From Asticcacaulis sp. (GTDB lineage Bacteria; Pseudomonadota; Alphaproteobacteria; Caulobacterales; Caulobacteraceae), in NCBI GenBank assembly GCA_024707255.1, contig JANQAC010000001.1, positions 744,001-808,000 of the forward strand: DNA of 64,000 nt. The letters are read 5' to 3'. The position numbers and the translations under genes are program-made. Positions 18,900 through 28,764 of the stretch are shown here, in pieces. The stretch's first letter is position 1. Each line of letters begins with the position of its first letter. The notes below the pieces were generated by a model, which did not search any database, was not told where the DNA came from, and worked only from the letters and a program-made list of their open reading frames with translations.

Positions 18900-19229
18900 T
18901 CAGAAGAACTTCGGCATGTTGGGCAGGCCGCCGCCAGGCCCCAGATCCTTGGCGGCTTCGGCCATGACCTGCGAATTCAGGGTATCGAGATGGCGGCGGG
19001 CGTCGGCATGGGCGGCGCGGATCAGATCGGCCAGAACCTCGCCTTCGCCGGGGGCCATCAGGCTGTCATCGATCATCAGGGCCGACATGTCGCCGGAACC
19101 CTTCAATTCCATCTTCACAAGACCCGCGCCGGCGGAACCCTGCACGGTGCTTTCGCTCATCTTGGCCTGCGCTTCGTGCAGCTTCTGCTGCACCAGTTGC
19201 GCCTGCTTCATCATGGCGGCAAAATCCAT
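18900..19229 (-). CDS. ybaB: YbaB/EbfC nucleoid-associated protein
   Basis: A 109-residue protein of the YbaB/EbfC family, small dimeric DNA-binding proteins shaped like tweezers. It starts MDFAAMMKQAQLVQQKLHEAQ and contains the conserved VKMELKGSGDM segment. Its ATG overlaps the dnaX stop codon (TGATG), so it is translated with dnaX. Confidence 0.94.
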   Translation of the reverse strand: MDFAAMMKQAQLVQQKLHEAQAKMSESTVQGSAGAGLVKMELKGSGDMSALMIDDSLMAPGEGEVLADLIRAAHADARRHLDTLNSQVMAEAAKDLGPGGGLPNMPKFF

Positions 19230-21049
19230 CAGTCGTTTTCCTTATCAATGTCTGGGCGTTCGTCTTCGGGCACGACCGGCTCGATGGTGTTCACCACGGG
19301 TTTCGGCTTGGCGCGCACGGCTGTGATTTCGGCGCCGGGGAAGGTCTCCAGAACCTTGGAGACAAACGGGTTGGCCTGCAAACGCGCTTTCGCCGCGTCA
19401 CGCTCGCGGTTGTCGCGCTCCATGATCGATTCCGCGCCACCCGTGCCTTCGGTGGCAATCAGCCAGCGCTGGCCGGTCCATTCACGCAGTTTCAGCGACA
19501 GCTTGCGCACCAAGTCGCCGGGTGCATTTGGGGCAGGTTCAAAGGTAATGGCGCCGGGCCGGAAAGCGACCAGCCGAACAAAGCGCTCGACATCGACCCG
19601 CAGGCCGATATCGCGCTTGTCGGAGATCAGCTTCAGGACCTCCTCAAAAGTCTGCGGATTGGGGATGGTCTGCTGTACGGGTCGCATCTGGACGGCGGTC
19701 GCACCACCTCCGCCACCACCGCCATGCGTGGGAAGGCCGCCCGGCCCATTCGGCACCAGAGGTTCGCCGCTTTGCAGGCGCTTTATCAGAAGCTCCGGCC
19801 CCGGCAGGTCGGCGGCATAGCACAGTCGCACCAGTGCCATTTCAAAGGCCGCGCAGGCATCGGGCGCCCGGCGCAGTTCCTCGAACGCCTTGAGCATCAG
19901 GGTCCACAGACGGCTGAGCGTGCCGGCTGAAAGCTGCGAGCCCAGCGCCGTCACCCGCATCGCCTGCGCCTTGGGCAGCCGCGTGGCATCAGCACCAAGA
20001 ATCTTGGCCACGCTCGTGGCGTGGGCATATTCCAGCATGTCGCCCATGATCTGCGACGGATCGGCGCCAAAGCCGTAAAGCGTGCGGAAAGCCAGCAGGG
20101 CCTCGCTCATCTGGCCGGAAACAATGTTTTCGAACAACGACAAGGTGGCGCCGCGATCGGCCAGGCCCAGCATGTCGCGCACCACTTCAGCGCTCGTGGT
20201 TTCGCCGGCCTCGCTCTGCACCAAGGCCTGATCGAGCAGGCTCAGGCCGTCACGCACCGAGCCTTCAGCGGCGCGGGCGATCAGAGCCACGGCATCGGGC
20301 TCGATCTTGACGCCTTCCAGAGCACAGATCTTTTCCAGATGTGGGGTCAGGGTTTCCGGCTCGACACGGCGCAGGTCGAAGCGCTGGCAGCGTGACAGAA
20401 TGGTAACCGGCACCTTGCGGATTTCGGTCGTGGCGAAGATGAATTTGGCGTGGGGCGGCGGTTCTTCCAAGGTCTTGAGCAGGGCGTTGAAGGCGCCGGT
20501 CGAGAGCATGTGGACTTCGTCGATGACGTAGACCTTGTAGCGCGCCTCGACCGGCGCATAGCGCACCGATTCGAGCAGGTCACGCATGGCGTCGACACCC
20601 GTGCGCGAGGCGGCATCGAGCTCGAGCACGTCGATATGACGACCTTCGATGATGGCCTGACAGTGGACGCCCATGACCGACAGATCGACGCTTGGGCCAT
20701 GCACGGTATCGCTCTCATAATTGAGCGCACGCGCCAGCAGGCGGGCAGTCGTGGTCTTGCCGACGCCGCGGACGCCGGTCAGCATGAAGGCGTGAGCGAT
20801 GCGGTTGGCATGGAAGGCGTTGGTCAGGGTGCGGACCATGGCCTCCTGGCCGATCAGGTCCTCGAAGGTGCGCGGGCGGTATTTACGGGCGAGGACCGTA
20901 TAGGCTTCGGATTTCTCGATCGGCTTGGCCACGGCCACGGGCGCAGGTGTTGGCGCACCGCCGAACATGTCGTCCGTGTTCTCGTCACGCTCAGGAAGGT
21001 CGATTTCCGCGGCAGCAAAGGGATCGTCGAGGTCGGGATGTTCGGACAT
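19229..21049 (-). CDS. dnaX: DNA polymerase III subunits gamma/tau
   Basis: A 606-residue clamp-loader ATPase. Walker A is GVRGVGKTT, and an IDEVHML Walker B and a sensor-1 region follow. The C-terminal region after about residue 400 is the tau-type polymerase/helicase-binding part. The usual four-cysteine zinc module between Walker A and the VLELDAASRTGV motif is degenerate here: I see one Cys (GVHCQAI) where the family normally has four. No obvious slippery site for gamma production was seen. It is upstream of ybaB and recR and downstream of the SRP RNA gene. Confidence 0.95.
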   Translation of the reverse strand: MSEHPDLDDPFAAAEIDLPERDENTDDMFGGAPTPAPVAVAKPIEKSEAYTVLARKYRPRTFEDLIGQEAMVRTLTNAFHANRIAHAFMLTGVRGVGKTTTARLLARALNYESDTVHGPSVDLSVMGVHCQAIIEGRHIDVLELDAASRTGVDAMRDLLESVRYAPVEARYKVYVIDEVHMLSTGAFNALLKTLEEPPPHAKFIFATTEIRKVPVTILSRCQRFDLRRVEPETLTPHLEKICALEGVKIEPDAVALIARAAEGSVRDGLSLLDQALVQSEAGETTSAEVVRDMLGLADRGATLSLFENIVSGQMSEALLAFRTLYGFGADPSQIMGDMLEYAHATSVAKILGADATRLPKAQAMRVTALGSQLSAGTLSRLWTLMLKAFEELRRAPDACAAFEMALVRLCYAADLPGPELLIKRLQSGEPLVPNGPGGLPTHGGGGGGGATAVQMRPVQQTIPNPQTFEEVLKLISDKRDIGLRVDVERFVRLVAFRPGAITFEPAPNAPGDLVRKLSLKLREWTGQRWLIATEGTGGAESIMERDNRERDAAKARLQANPFVSKVLETFPGAEITAVRAKPKPVVNTIEPVVPEDERPDIDKEND

Positions 21050-21141
21050 GAATTCTATATAATGGCTTTTTGCACAGGCGTCATCACAATGCGCGATTCT
21101 TCAACAGGCGCAATTGCAGGCGATAGGCATTTTCGGAAACT

Positions 21142-21160
21142 CCAAACCCTTCGGGTTTGG
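21142..21160. other. UUCG-type hairpin between SRP RNA gene and dnaX
   Basis: CCAAACCC-TTC-GGGTTTGG, a perfect 8-bp stem. It lies between the SRP RNA terminator and the dnaX start. Its role is unknown: it may belong to the dnaX leader or be a second terminator. Confidence 0.4.
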
Positions 21161-21217
21161 CAAGCGCGACTGCGCGCCCGAGCCGTTGCGAGGAGCCATG
21201 CGGCGTCTGAGCTAAAT

Positions 21218-21240
21218 CACCCTGCGCTGCGCGCAGGGTG
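21218..21240 (-). terminator. Terminator of the SRP RNA gene
   Basis: CACCCTGCGC-TGC-GCGCAGGGTG, a perfect 10-bp stem directly after the 3' end of the SRP RNA on the minus strand, followed by a short ATTT. Confidence 0.65.
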
Positions 21241-21326
21241 AGACGACTGACCCGAAGGTGAATTCGTTGTGGCTGCTGCCTTCCGGCCCTGACCAGATTG
21301 GCGAGGCCTCCGCCCAGCCGTCTCGC
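21240..21326 (-). ncRNA. ffs: Signal recognition particle RNA (4.5S)
   Basis: The minus strand contains the invariant SRP domain IV: GGTCAGGGCCGGAAGGCAGC with the GGAA tetraloop and the asymmetric loop CAGCAGCC. The outer stem closes the molecule: GAGACGGCTG near 21315-21324 pairs with CAGTCGTCTC at 21240-21249 with one G-U pair. The size of about 87 nt fits the short bacterial form. It sits upstream of dnaX on the same strand. A promoter with TTGCAA (21354-21359) and CATATA (21331-21336), 17 bp apart, lies just upstream. Confidence 0.88.
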
Positions 21327-21330
21327 GGCC

Positions 21331-21359
21331 TATATGCGTATTTTTCGTGACCATTGCAA
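21331..21359 (-). promoter_or_regulatory. Probable promoter of the SRP RNA gene
   Basis: On the minus strand, TTGCAA at 21359-21354, a 17-base spacer and CATATA at 21336-21331 place transcription start at about 21325, the first base of the SRP RNA outer stem. Confidence 0.5.
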
Positions 21360-21390
21360 GAGGGGATTTTTGCGGCCAGACTGCGCATGT

Positions 21391-21563
21391 AGGAAAGCAA
21401 GATACCCCACCACCCCGCCCATGAAGAATGGGCGCGGTCCCCCTCCCCGACAAGCGGGGAGGTACAAGAAGAAAGCTCCTCCCCGCTTGTCGGGGAGGGG
21501 GACCATGAGCGCTGCGAAACGAAGTTCGCGTAGCAAATGGTGGTGGGCGTCTTACTTTCTGCC
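21391..21563. repeat. Full-length palindromic MITE-like element
   Basis: About 173 bp with imperfect terminal inverted repeats: AGGAAAGCAAGATACCCCAC on the left and the reverse complement of AGAAAGTAAGACGCCCACCA on the right. Inside is a nested palindrome, CCTCCCCGACAAGCGGGGAG facing CTCCCCGCTTGTCGGGGAGG. It is related to the element at 54120-54284 and the partial copy at 18799. It ends 17 bp before the GH13 start codon. No transposase is inside, so it would be non-autonomous. Confidence 0.75.
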
Positions 21564-21579
21564 TCATGAAAGCCCGCCC

Positions 21580-23218
21580 ATGCCTCTTCAAAACGAAACG
21601 ACCCCAAACGGCTATATCAAACGCTGGTGGAAGGAGGCCGTGGTCTATCAGGTCTATCCGCGCTCGTTTTATGACAGTAATGGCGACGGCATCGGCGACC
21701 TGCGCGGCATCATCGAAAAACTGGACCATATCAAGGGCCTGGGCGTCGATGTCATCTGGTTGTCACCGCATTTCGATAGTCCCAATGCCGATAACGGCTA
21801 CGATATCCGCGATTACCGAAAGGTCGGAGCCGAATTTGGCACCATGCAGGATTTCGACAACCTGCTGGCAGCGATCAAAACGGCAGGCATGAAGCTGATC
21901 ATCGATCTGGTGGTCAATCATACGTCCGATGAACACCAGTGGTTTGTCGAGAGCCGGTCGTCACGCGAGAATCCGAAGCGCGACTACTATATCTGGAGCG
22001 ATCACAAACCGAACGACTGGACCTCGATTTTCGGCGGCCCGGCGTGGACGAAAGATGCCGCCACAGGCGACTGGTATCTCCACCTGTTCGATCCGAAGCA
22101 GCCGGACATCAACTGGGATAACCGGAAGGTGCGCGAAGAGGTTTATGACCTCATGCGCTTCTGGCTCGACAAGGGCATCGATGGTTTCCGCATGGACGTC
22201 ATTCCCTTTATCTCCAAAGACAAAACCTTCCCCGACCTGCCGGAAGCCCTGCGCGCCAAACCACAATATGTCTATACCAACGGACCAAAAGTGCATGACT
22301 ATCTGCATGAAATGAACCGCGAAGTGTTGTCGCACTACAATGTCATGACCGTTGGCGAAGCCTTCGGCGTGACGCTTGAGGATACGCCGAAACTGATCGA
22401 CGAGCGGCGCGAAGAACTCGACATGATCTTCCAGTTCGCCGCCATCGAGGTCGATCGCGGGCCAGATGGCCGCTGGAAGCCGTGGACCCTGCCGGAATTC
22501 AAGACCATCTTTACCCGACAGGACCAGGCGCTGGACACACATTGCTGGCCGACCTTTTTCCTCAGCAACCACGATAATCCCCGCATCGTTTCGCGCTTTG
22601 GCGATGACAGCCCGCAATGGCGCGAAAAGTCCGCCATGCTGCTGGCGACACTCACCCTGACCATGAAGTGCACGCCCTTTATCTATCAAGGCGACGAGAT
22701 GGGCCTGACCAACCGCAATTTCACAGACATAGACCAGTTTAACGATCTGTGGACGAAGAACGCCTGGAAAGAGGAAGTGGCCAGCGGCCGATGGACGCCT
22801 GAGGATTTCTTTGCCAACCAGAACAAGGTCAGCCGCGACCACGCGCGAATGCCTCTGCCCTGGACAGCCGAAGGCGGCTTCACCACCGGCCAACCCTGGT
22901 TTGCACTCAATCCGAATTTTCCAGAAGTGAATGCCGAAAGCGGCCGCGCCATCTATGACCACTATGCCCGCCTGATCGCCCTGCGTCATGCCGAACCGGC
23001 CCTGGTCTATGGTGATTACCAGGATATCGCGCCCGATCATCCGCAGGTCTTTGCGTTCAAAAGGACACTCGGCGGAACGGCCTTTATGATCGCTCTGAAT
23101 GTTTCCGGCCGGCCCGCGTTTTTTCGACTTGCCCGATACCGCACTGTGTCTTGGCAACTATGTGTATGCCTCTAAAGACCTGTACCCATGGGAAGCACGG
23201 ATTTACCGGACAAAATGA
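21580..23218 (+). CDS. GH13 alpha-glucosidase (one frameshift)
   Basis: A GH13 alpha-amylase-family enzyme of about 545 residues, of the alpha-glucosidase/oligo-1,6-glucosidase type. It has the conserved blocks DLVVNHTSD, GFRMDV (nucleophile Asp), VGEAFG (acid/base Glu) and SNHDNPR (transition-state Asp). There is no signal peptide, so it is cytoplasmic. An extra T in the T6 run at 23119-23124 shifts the frame at the end. With five T the protein continues AFFDLPDTALCLGNYVYASK to a stop at 23216-23218. The frame is open far upstream through the repeat element, but that part is not protein-like; ATG at 21580 gives the normal family start (WWKEAVVYQVYPRSFYD). Confidence 0.88.
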
Positions 23219-23322
23219 CGGGAACGGATTATTAACCCTGTCTTCTGAGGCGCCGTTAAGCTTTTTAGTTGTAATATCCTTTTCGGACAGGAACGTTTCA
23301 AAAGAAATACAGAAAAAGTAAT

Positions 23323-23823
23323 ATGTCACCGCGTAACATCCTGTTCCTGTGTAGCTTTAATGCCGGCCGTGCCATGGTGGCAAAGGGCATACTCAATGCC
23401 TTCGCCAGTCCGGATTATCGCGCCTTTGCCGCTGGCGACGAACCGGAGCCCACGCCTTGCCCGGAAGCCCTGTCGGTGCTTGCCCGTCACCTGGAAACGG
23501 TCCAGGGTGTGCGGGTCAAACACTGGAGCGTTTTTACCCGGCCCGGCGCGCCTAAAATCGATGTGGTGATTAGCCTGTGCAACAACGCGATGGGCGAAAT
23601 CTGCCCGGTCACCCTGCCGGGCCGCCCCCTGACGGCGCACTGGAACATCACTGATCCCTCGACATTCCCGGATGCCGCCGGCCGTCGTGCGGCCTTCGAG
23701 CAGGTCTATCAGGAACTTTATGCCCGCATTACCGACCTGATCGAGATTCCCCTCGCCAAGGAGGGCAAGAAACTCGAAAAGACCATCAATACCATCGGCT
23801 GGCTGAACGCCAGCGCCGCCTGA
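23323..23823 (+). CDS. ArsC/low-molecular-weight phosphatase-like protein
   Basis: A 166-residue protein of the LMW phosphotyrosine phosphatase/arsenate reductase fold. The phosphate loop C-x5-R is present near the N terminus (FLCSFNAGRAMVAKG), but the usual Ser/Thr after the Arg is Ala. The ArsC-type segment HWNITDPSTFPDA carries the catalytic Asp-Pro. It may be an arsenate reductase or a protein phosphatase. No ars operon or arsenic regulator is adjacent. It is followed 40 bp on by rsmC, possibly in one transcript. Confidence 0.72.
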   Translation: MSPRNILFLCSFNAGRAMVAKGILNAFASPDYRAFAAGDEPEPTPCPEALSVLARHLETVQGVRVKHWSVFTRPGAPKIDVVISLCNNAMGEICPVTLPGRPLTAHWNITDPSTFPDAAGRRAAFEQVYQELYARITDLIEIPLAKEGKKLEKTINTIGWLNASAA

Positions 23824-23863
23824 CGCGCTTGGCATATGGCTTGCGCTGTGCAATAGCGTCGCC

Positions 23864-24895
23864 ATGCCTAATGATCCCGTATTAGATACCCTGTTCCTGC
23901 CGCTTGAAGACGGCCTCATCGACTGGCCCGCCAAAGGCCCGGCCCTGTTCCTGCGCGCCCGAACGGGGGATGCCCTTGATGACATTTCGCGCGACAAACT
24001 CATCTGTGAACAGAGCTTCAAGCCGGCCTATGACGCCCTGATCCGCGCCGGCTTCCAGATGCGCGAAGGTGCGGCGCCGGTCGAACTGGCCCTGGTCCTG
24101 CCGCCCCGCCAGCGCGAGGAAGGCCGCGCCCTGCTGGCCCGCGCGATTCTGGAAACGACCGAGGGTGGCATCGTCATGGCGGCGGTCTCGAATAATGAAG
24201 GCGCCAAAACCATCGAAGGCGATCTGAAGGCCCTGGCGGGGAATATCTCCAGCCAGTCGAAGAACAAATGCCGCGTCTTCTGGGCGACAGTCGATGACCG
24301 CACCGATACCACCCTGCTGGCTGAATGGCTGAAACTGGATGCACCGCGCGACATCGTGGAGGGCCGCTTCACCAGCCGGCCCGGTCTTTTCGCCTGGGAT
24401 CATATCGATGCCGGCTCGAAACTGCTGGCCGATCACCTGCCCAGGACTTTCAAAGGCAAGCTGGCCGATCTCGGCGCCGGCTTCGGCTATCTCAGCAATG
24501 AGGTGCTGACACAAGACCCCGGCATTACCCGCCTGGACGCCATCGAGGCCGAGGGCCGCGCCGTGGAAATGGCGAAGCTCAACCTGGCGGTCCATGGCGA
24601 ACGCGCAATGGTGCATTGGCTCGATGCCACAAAAGCCCTGCCCGATACCTACGATGCCATCATCAGCAACCCCCCATTCCATGTCTCCGACCGCGCCGAC
24701 CGCCACGATGTCGGCAAGGCATTCATCACCTCGGCGGCAAAGGCGCTGACCTCCGGCGGCCAGCTGTGGATCGTCGCCAATCGCCACCTGCCCTATGAGG
24801 AAACGCTGGAGGCCAGCTTCAAGCATGTCACGGTCGTGGCGCAGACTAATTTCTACAAGGTCTTCAAGGCGGTCGGCCCGAAAGGGACACGATGA
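23864..24895 (+). CDS. rsmC: 16S rRNA guanine-N2 methyltransferase (RsmC-like)
   Basis: A 343-residue protein with two tandem Rossmann-like domains, the RsmC/RsmD-type arrangement. The C-terminal active domain has the SAM-binding segment LADLGAGFGYLSNEVL and the catalytic NPPFH motif (ISNPPFHVSD), which marks N2-guanine methyltransferases acting on rRNA. The N-terminal domain is degenerate, as in RsmC. It overlaps the next gene (rsuA) by 4 bp (ATGA), so two 16S rRNA-modifying enzymes are made together. The target base G1207 is inferred from the family. Confidence 0.85.
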   Translation: MPNDPVLDTLFLPLEDGLIDWPAKGPALFLRARTGDALDDISRDKLICEQSFKPAYDALIRAGFQMREGAAPVELALVLPPRQREEGRALLARAILETTEGGIVMAAVSNNEGAKTIEGDLKALAGNISSQSKNKCRVFWATVDDRTDTTLLAEWLKLDAPRDIVEGRFTSRPGLFAWDHIDAGSKLLADHLPRTFKGKLADLGAGFGYLSNEVLTQDPGITRLDAIEAEGRAVEMAKLNLAVHGERAMVHWLDATKALPDTYDAIISNPPFHVSDRADRHDVGKAFITSAAKALTSGGQLWIVANRHLPYEETLEASFKHVTVVAQTNFYKVFKAVGPKGTR

Positions 24896-25594
24896 AGCTG
24901 ATCAGGCGCCTCGCCAATCTCGGCTACGGCTCACGCAAGGAGATGCAAAAGCTGATCCGCATGGGCGCGATTACCAATGCCGCGGGCGAACGGCTCGATG
25001 AGGATGCCGACGCGGCGCACGACGAGATCCGCTACAAGGGCCGGCCGCTCGACCCCGATTTCGGCATGGTGCTGATGCTCAACAAGCCGACCGGCTATGT
25101 CTGTTCGCTCAAGGATCGCGGCAGCCTTGTTTATGAACTGCTGCCTGCGCGCTTTGCCGAACGCAAGCCGGTGCTCTCGACCATCGGCCGGCTCGATGCC
25201 GATACGTCCGGCCTGCTGCTCTTTACCGATGACGGCGACTACCTGCACAAGATCATCTCGCCGAAAAACCATGTCGCCAAGATCTATGAAGTGACCTGCG
25301 CCCGGCCGCTGGAACCACACTATGGCGATATCTTCGCTTCCGGCACGCTGATCCTGGAAAGCGAAAAGGACGTGTTGAAACCGGCCTTTCTGGAAGTGAC
25401 CGGCGAAAAAGACCGCGCGGCTGACGCTCTACGAAGGCCGCTACCACCAGGTTCGCCGCATGTTCGCGGCGGTCGGCAACCATGTCGAGACCCTGCATCG
25501 CGCACAAATGGGTGACCTGACGCTAGGTGACCTTAAACCCGGCAAATGGCGGCTGCTGAGCGCGACCGAAGCCCAAGGGCTGCTTAAGGGCTGA
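24892..25594 (+). CDS. rsuA: 16S rRNA pseudouridine synthase RsuA (one frameshift)
   Basis: Repaired length is about 233 residues. An N-terminal S4 RNA-binding domain ([19 protein letters not shown]) is followed by the RsuA/RluB catalytic domain with [12 protein letters not shown], catalytic Asp102. The frame breaks at the A5 run 25406-25410. Removing one A gives [20 protein letters not shown], the conserved C-terminal motif, and a stop at 25592-25594. RsuA (16S U516) is favoured by the size and by the neighbouring rsmC, but RluB/RluE types cannot be excluded. Confidence 0.85.
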
Positions 25595-25768
25595 TTGCGA
25601 TCACCGGCCGGCCTCCACCCAGTCAAGCGGTGAAATACCCACATCGCGGCTGGGTATTATTGCACCATAGATTGGCAAGCCAGGCGGCAATTTTCGCAAG
25701 CTAGAAATCAGCCTACGGCATGGCATGGAAATATAAAATCGGCCCGATAAAACGATAGCGATTGAAAA

Positions 25769-25782
25769 TGACACCGGTTTCC
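25769..25782. promoter_or_regulatory. Candidate LacI-family operator before the ABC importer operon
   Basis: TGACACCGGTTTCC, with core ACCGGT at 25773-25778. It matches the palindrome found at 32863, 32963, 43678 and 44831 and lies 82 bp before the first gene of the operon. Confidence 0.6.
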
Positions 25783-25863
25783 TATAGGCTCCATTTCAAC
25801 CGATCACCCATCACCAGGGGGCCAAAAGGCCGGATCACGCAACAAAAAGCAAACGGGGAATAA

Positions 25864-26981
<1,118 letters not shown>

Positions 26982-26982
<1 letters not shown>

Positions 26983-27896
26983 TGTCCGGCGCCTCCATCT
27001 ATGCCAGCCGGCGGGCCGGGTCGCTCTATATCGCGCCCTTCGCCATCGGCTTTCTGCTGTTCACCGCCTTCCCGTTCGTCGCTTCTTTTATACTCAGCCT
27101 GACGGATGCGCGGCTCCAGGATCAGCTTGGCGATGCCCATTTCATCGGCTGGCACAACTATGCCGGCATGTGGGCGGACGCCACCTTCCGCAAGTCGCTC
27201 GGCGTCACCTTTTTCTATGTTTTCGTCACCGTGCCGCTGAAACTGGCCTTTGCCCTGCTGATCGCCGTGCTGCTCAATTTCAAACTGCGCGGCATCGGCC
27301 TGTTCCGCACCGCCTTTTACCTGCCGTCGATTCTGGGCGGCAGCGTGGCCATTGCCGTGGTCTGGCGTTTCGTCTTCGCCAGCGACGGCCTGATCAACCA
27401 GTTCCTGCATGGCGCGGGCTTCGGCGGCGTCAACTGGCTGGGCGAACCATCGACCGCCATGTTTTCGATCATCCTGTTGCGCCTGTGGCAGTTCGGCTCG
27501 GCCATGGTCGTGTTTCTCGCTGGCCTGAAAGCCATTCCCGAAGACCTCTACGAGGCCGCTGATCTTGACGGCGCCTCGCGCCTGCGCCAGTTCTGGATGA
27601 TCACCCTGCCCCTGTTGACGCCGGTGCTGTTCTTCAACTTCATCATGCAGATCGTCCAGGCGTTTCAGGAGTTCAACGGCCCCTACATCATCACCGGCGG
27701 CGGACCGATGAAATCGACCTACCTGCTGCCACTGATGATCTATGAGGAAGCCTTCAAATATTTCAATCTCGGCTATTCCTCGGCGCTTTCGTGGGTGCTG
27801 TTCGTCATCATCGCCCTGTTCACCGCCCTGGCCTTCTGGTCGCAAAGATTCTGGGTCTTCTACGCCCAGGAACGCGACAATAAGGGAGACCATTGA
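26982..27896 (+). CDS. Sugar ABC transporter permease (MalF/UgpA type)
   Basis: A 304-residue permease with six membrane helices and the EAA-loop motif (YEAADLDGASRLRQFWMITLPLLTPVLFF) for contact with the ATPase. Its ATG shares a base with the stop of the ATPase gene (TGATG). It pairs with the next permease to form the membrane channel of the importer. Confidence 0.93.
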
Positions 27897-28764
27897 TGAG
27901 CGCGACCTCTGTATATGGCTGGCGCCGCCACCTGCCCCTGATCAATGCCTTTATCCGATATGCCGTGCTGATCTGCATCGGCTTCCTGATGCTCTATCCG
28001 CTGTTCTGGATGATCGGCGGGGCCTTCAAGAACAACCATGAAATCTTCGCCTCGCCCGGTTTCATTCCGGCCCACCCGACGACGGACGGCTTCACAAAAG
28101 GCTGGAAGACCTCGACTGAATATACCTTTGCCACCTATCTGCTGAACACGATGAAGATCGTCATCCCCAAGGTGATCCTGACGGTCATTTCGTCGGTCAT
28201 CGTCGCCTACGGTTTCGCCCGCTTCGCCATTCCCGGCCGCAAGCTGCTGTTCGCGCTTTTGATGGCGACCGTGCTGCTGCCCAAGTCGGTGCTGCTGATC
28301 CCGCAATATCTGATGTTCCGTCAGTTCGGCTGGCTCGACACCTATCTGCCGCTCTATATTCCGCAAGCCTTCGCGGTGGAGGGCTTCTTCGTCTTCCTCA
28401 TCATCCAGTTCATGCGCAGCTTGCCGGTCGATATGGAAGAGGCGGCGGTGATGGACGGCTGCAATTCGTTTCAGGTGCTGACCCTGATCGTCTGTCCGGT
28501 CATCTTGCCGGCAATCATTTCGGTGGCCCTGTTCCAGTTCATGTGGAGCATGAACGACTTTTGCAGCCGCTGATCTATCTGTCGAGCGTCGAGAAATATC
28601 CGGTGGCGCTGGCCCTCAAGATGTCGATCGACGTGACCGAAGCGACCTCATGGAACGAGATCCTCGCCATGTCGGTCATTGCGCTGGCGCCATCGCTGAT
28701 CCTGTTTTTCGTGGCGCAGAAATATTTCGTTGAGGGCGTGACCTCCGGAGCGGTGAAGGGATGA
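27896..28764 (+). CDS. Sugar ABC transporter permease (MalG/UgpE type; one frameshift)
   Basis: The second permease of the importer. Its EAA loop is MEEAAVMDGCNSFQVLTLIVCPVI. ATG at 27896 overlaps the preceding stop (TGATG) and has GGGAG in front; a TTG one codon earlier is less likely. The frame breaks at a T4 run (28559-28562). Adding one T gives WSMNDFLQPLIYLSSVEKYP and a full-length protein of about 289 residues ending VEGVTSGAVKG. It is almost surely intact in the cell. Confidence 0.88.

Noticed and set aside
21298..21579. N-terminal extension of the GH13 glucosidase
   Set aside because: The in-frame upstream part translates the palindromic repeat and part of the SRP RNA gene; the homologous protein starts at 21580.
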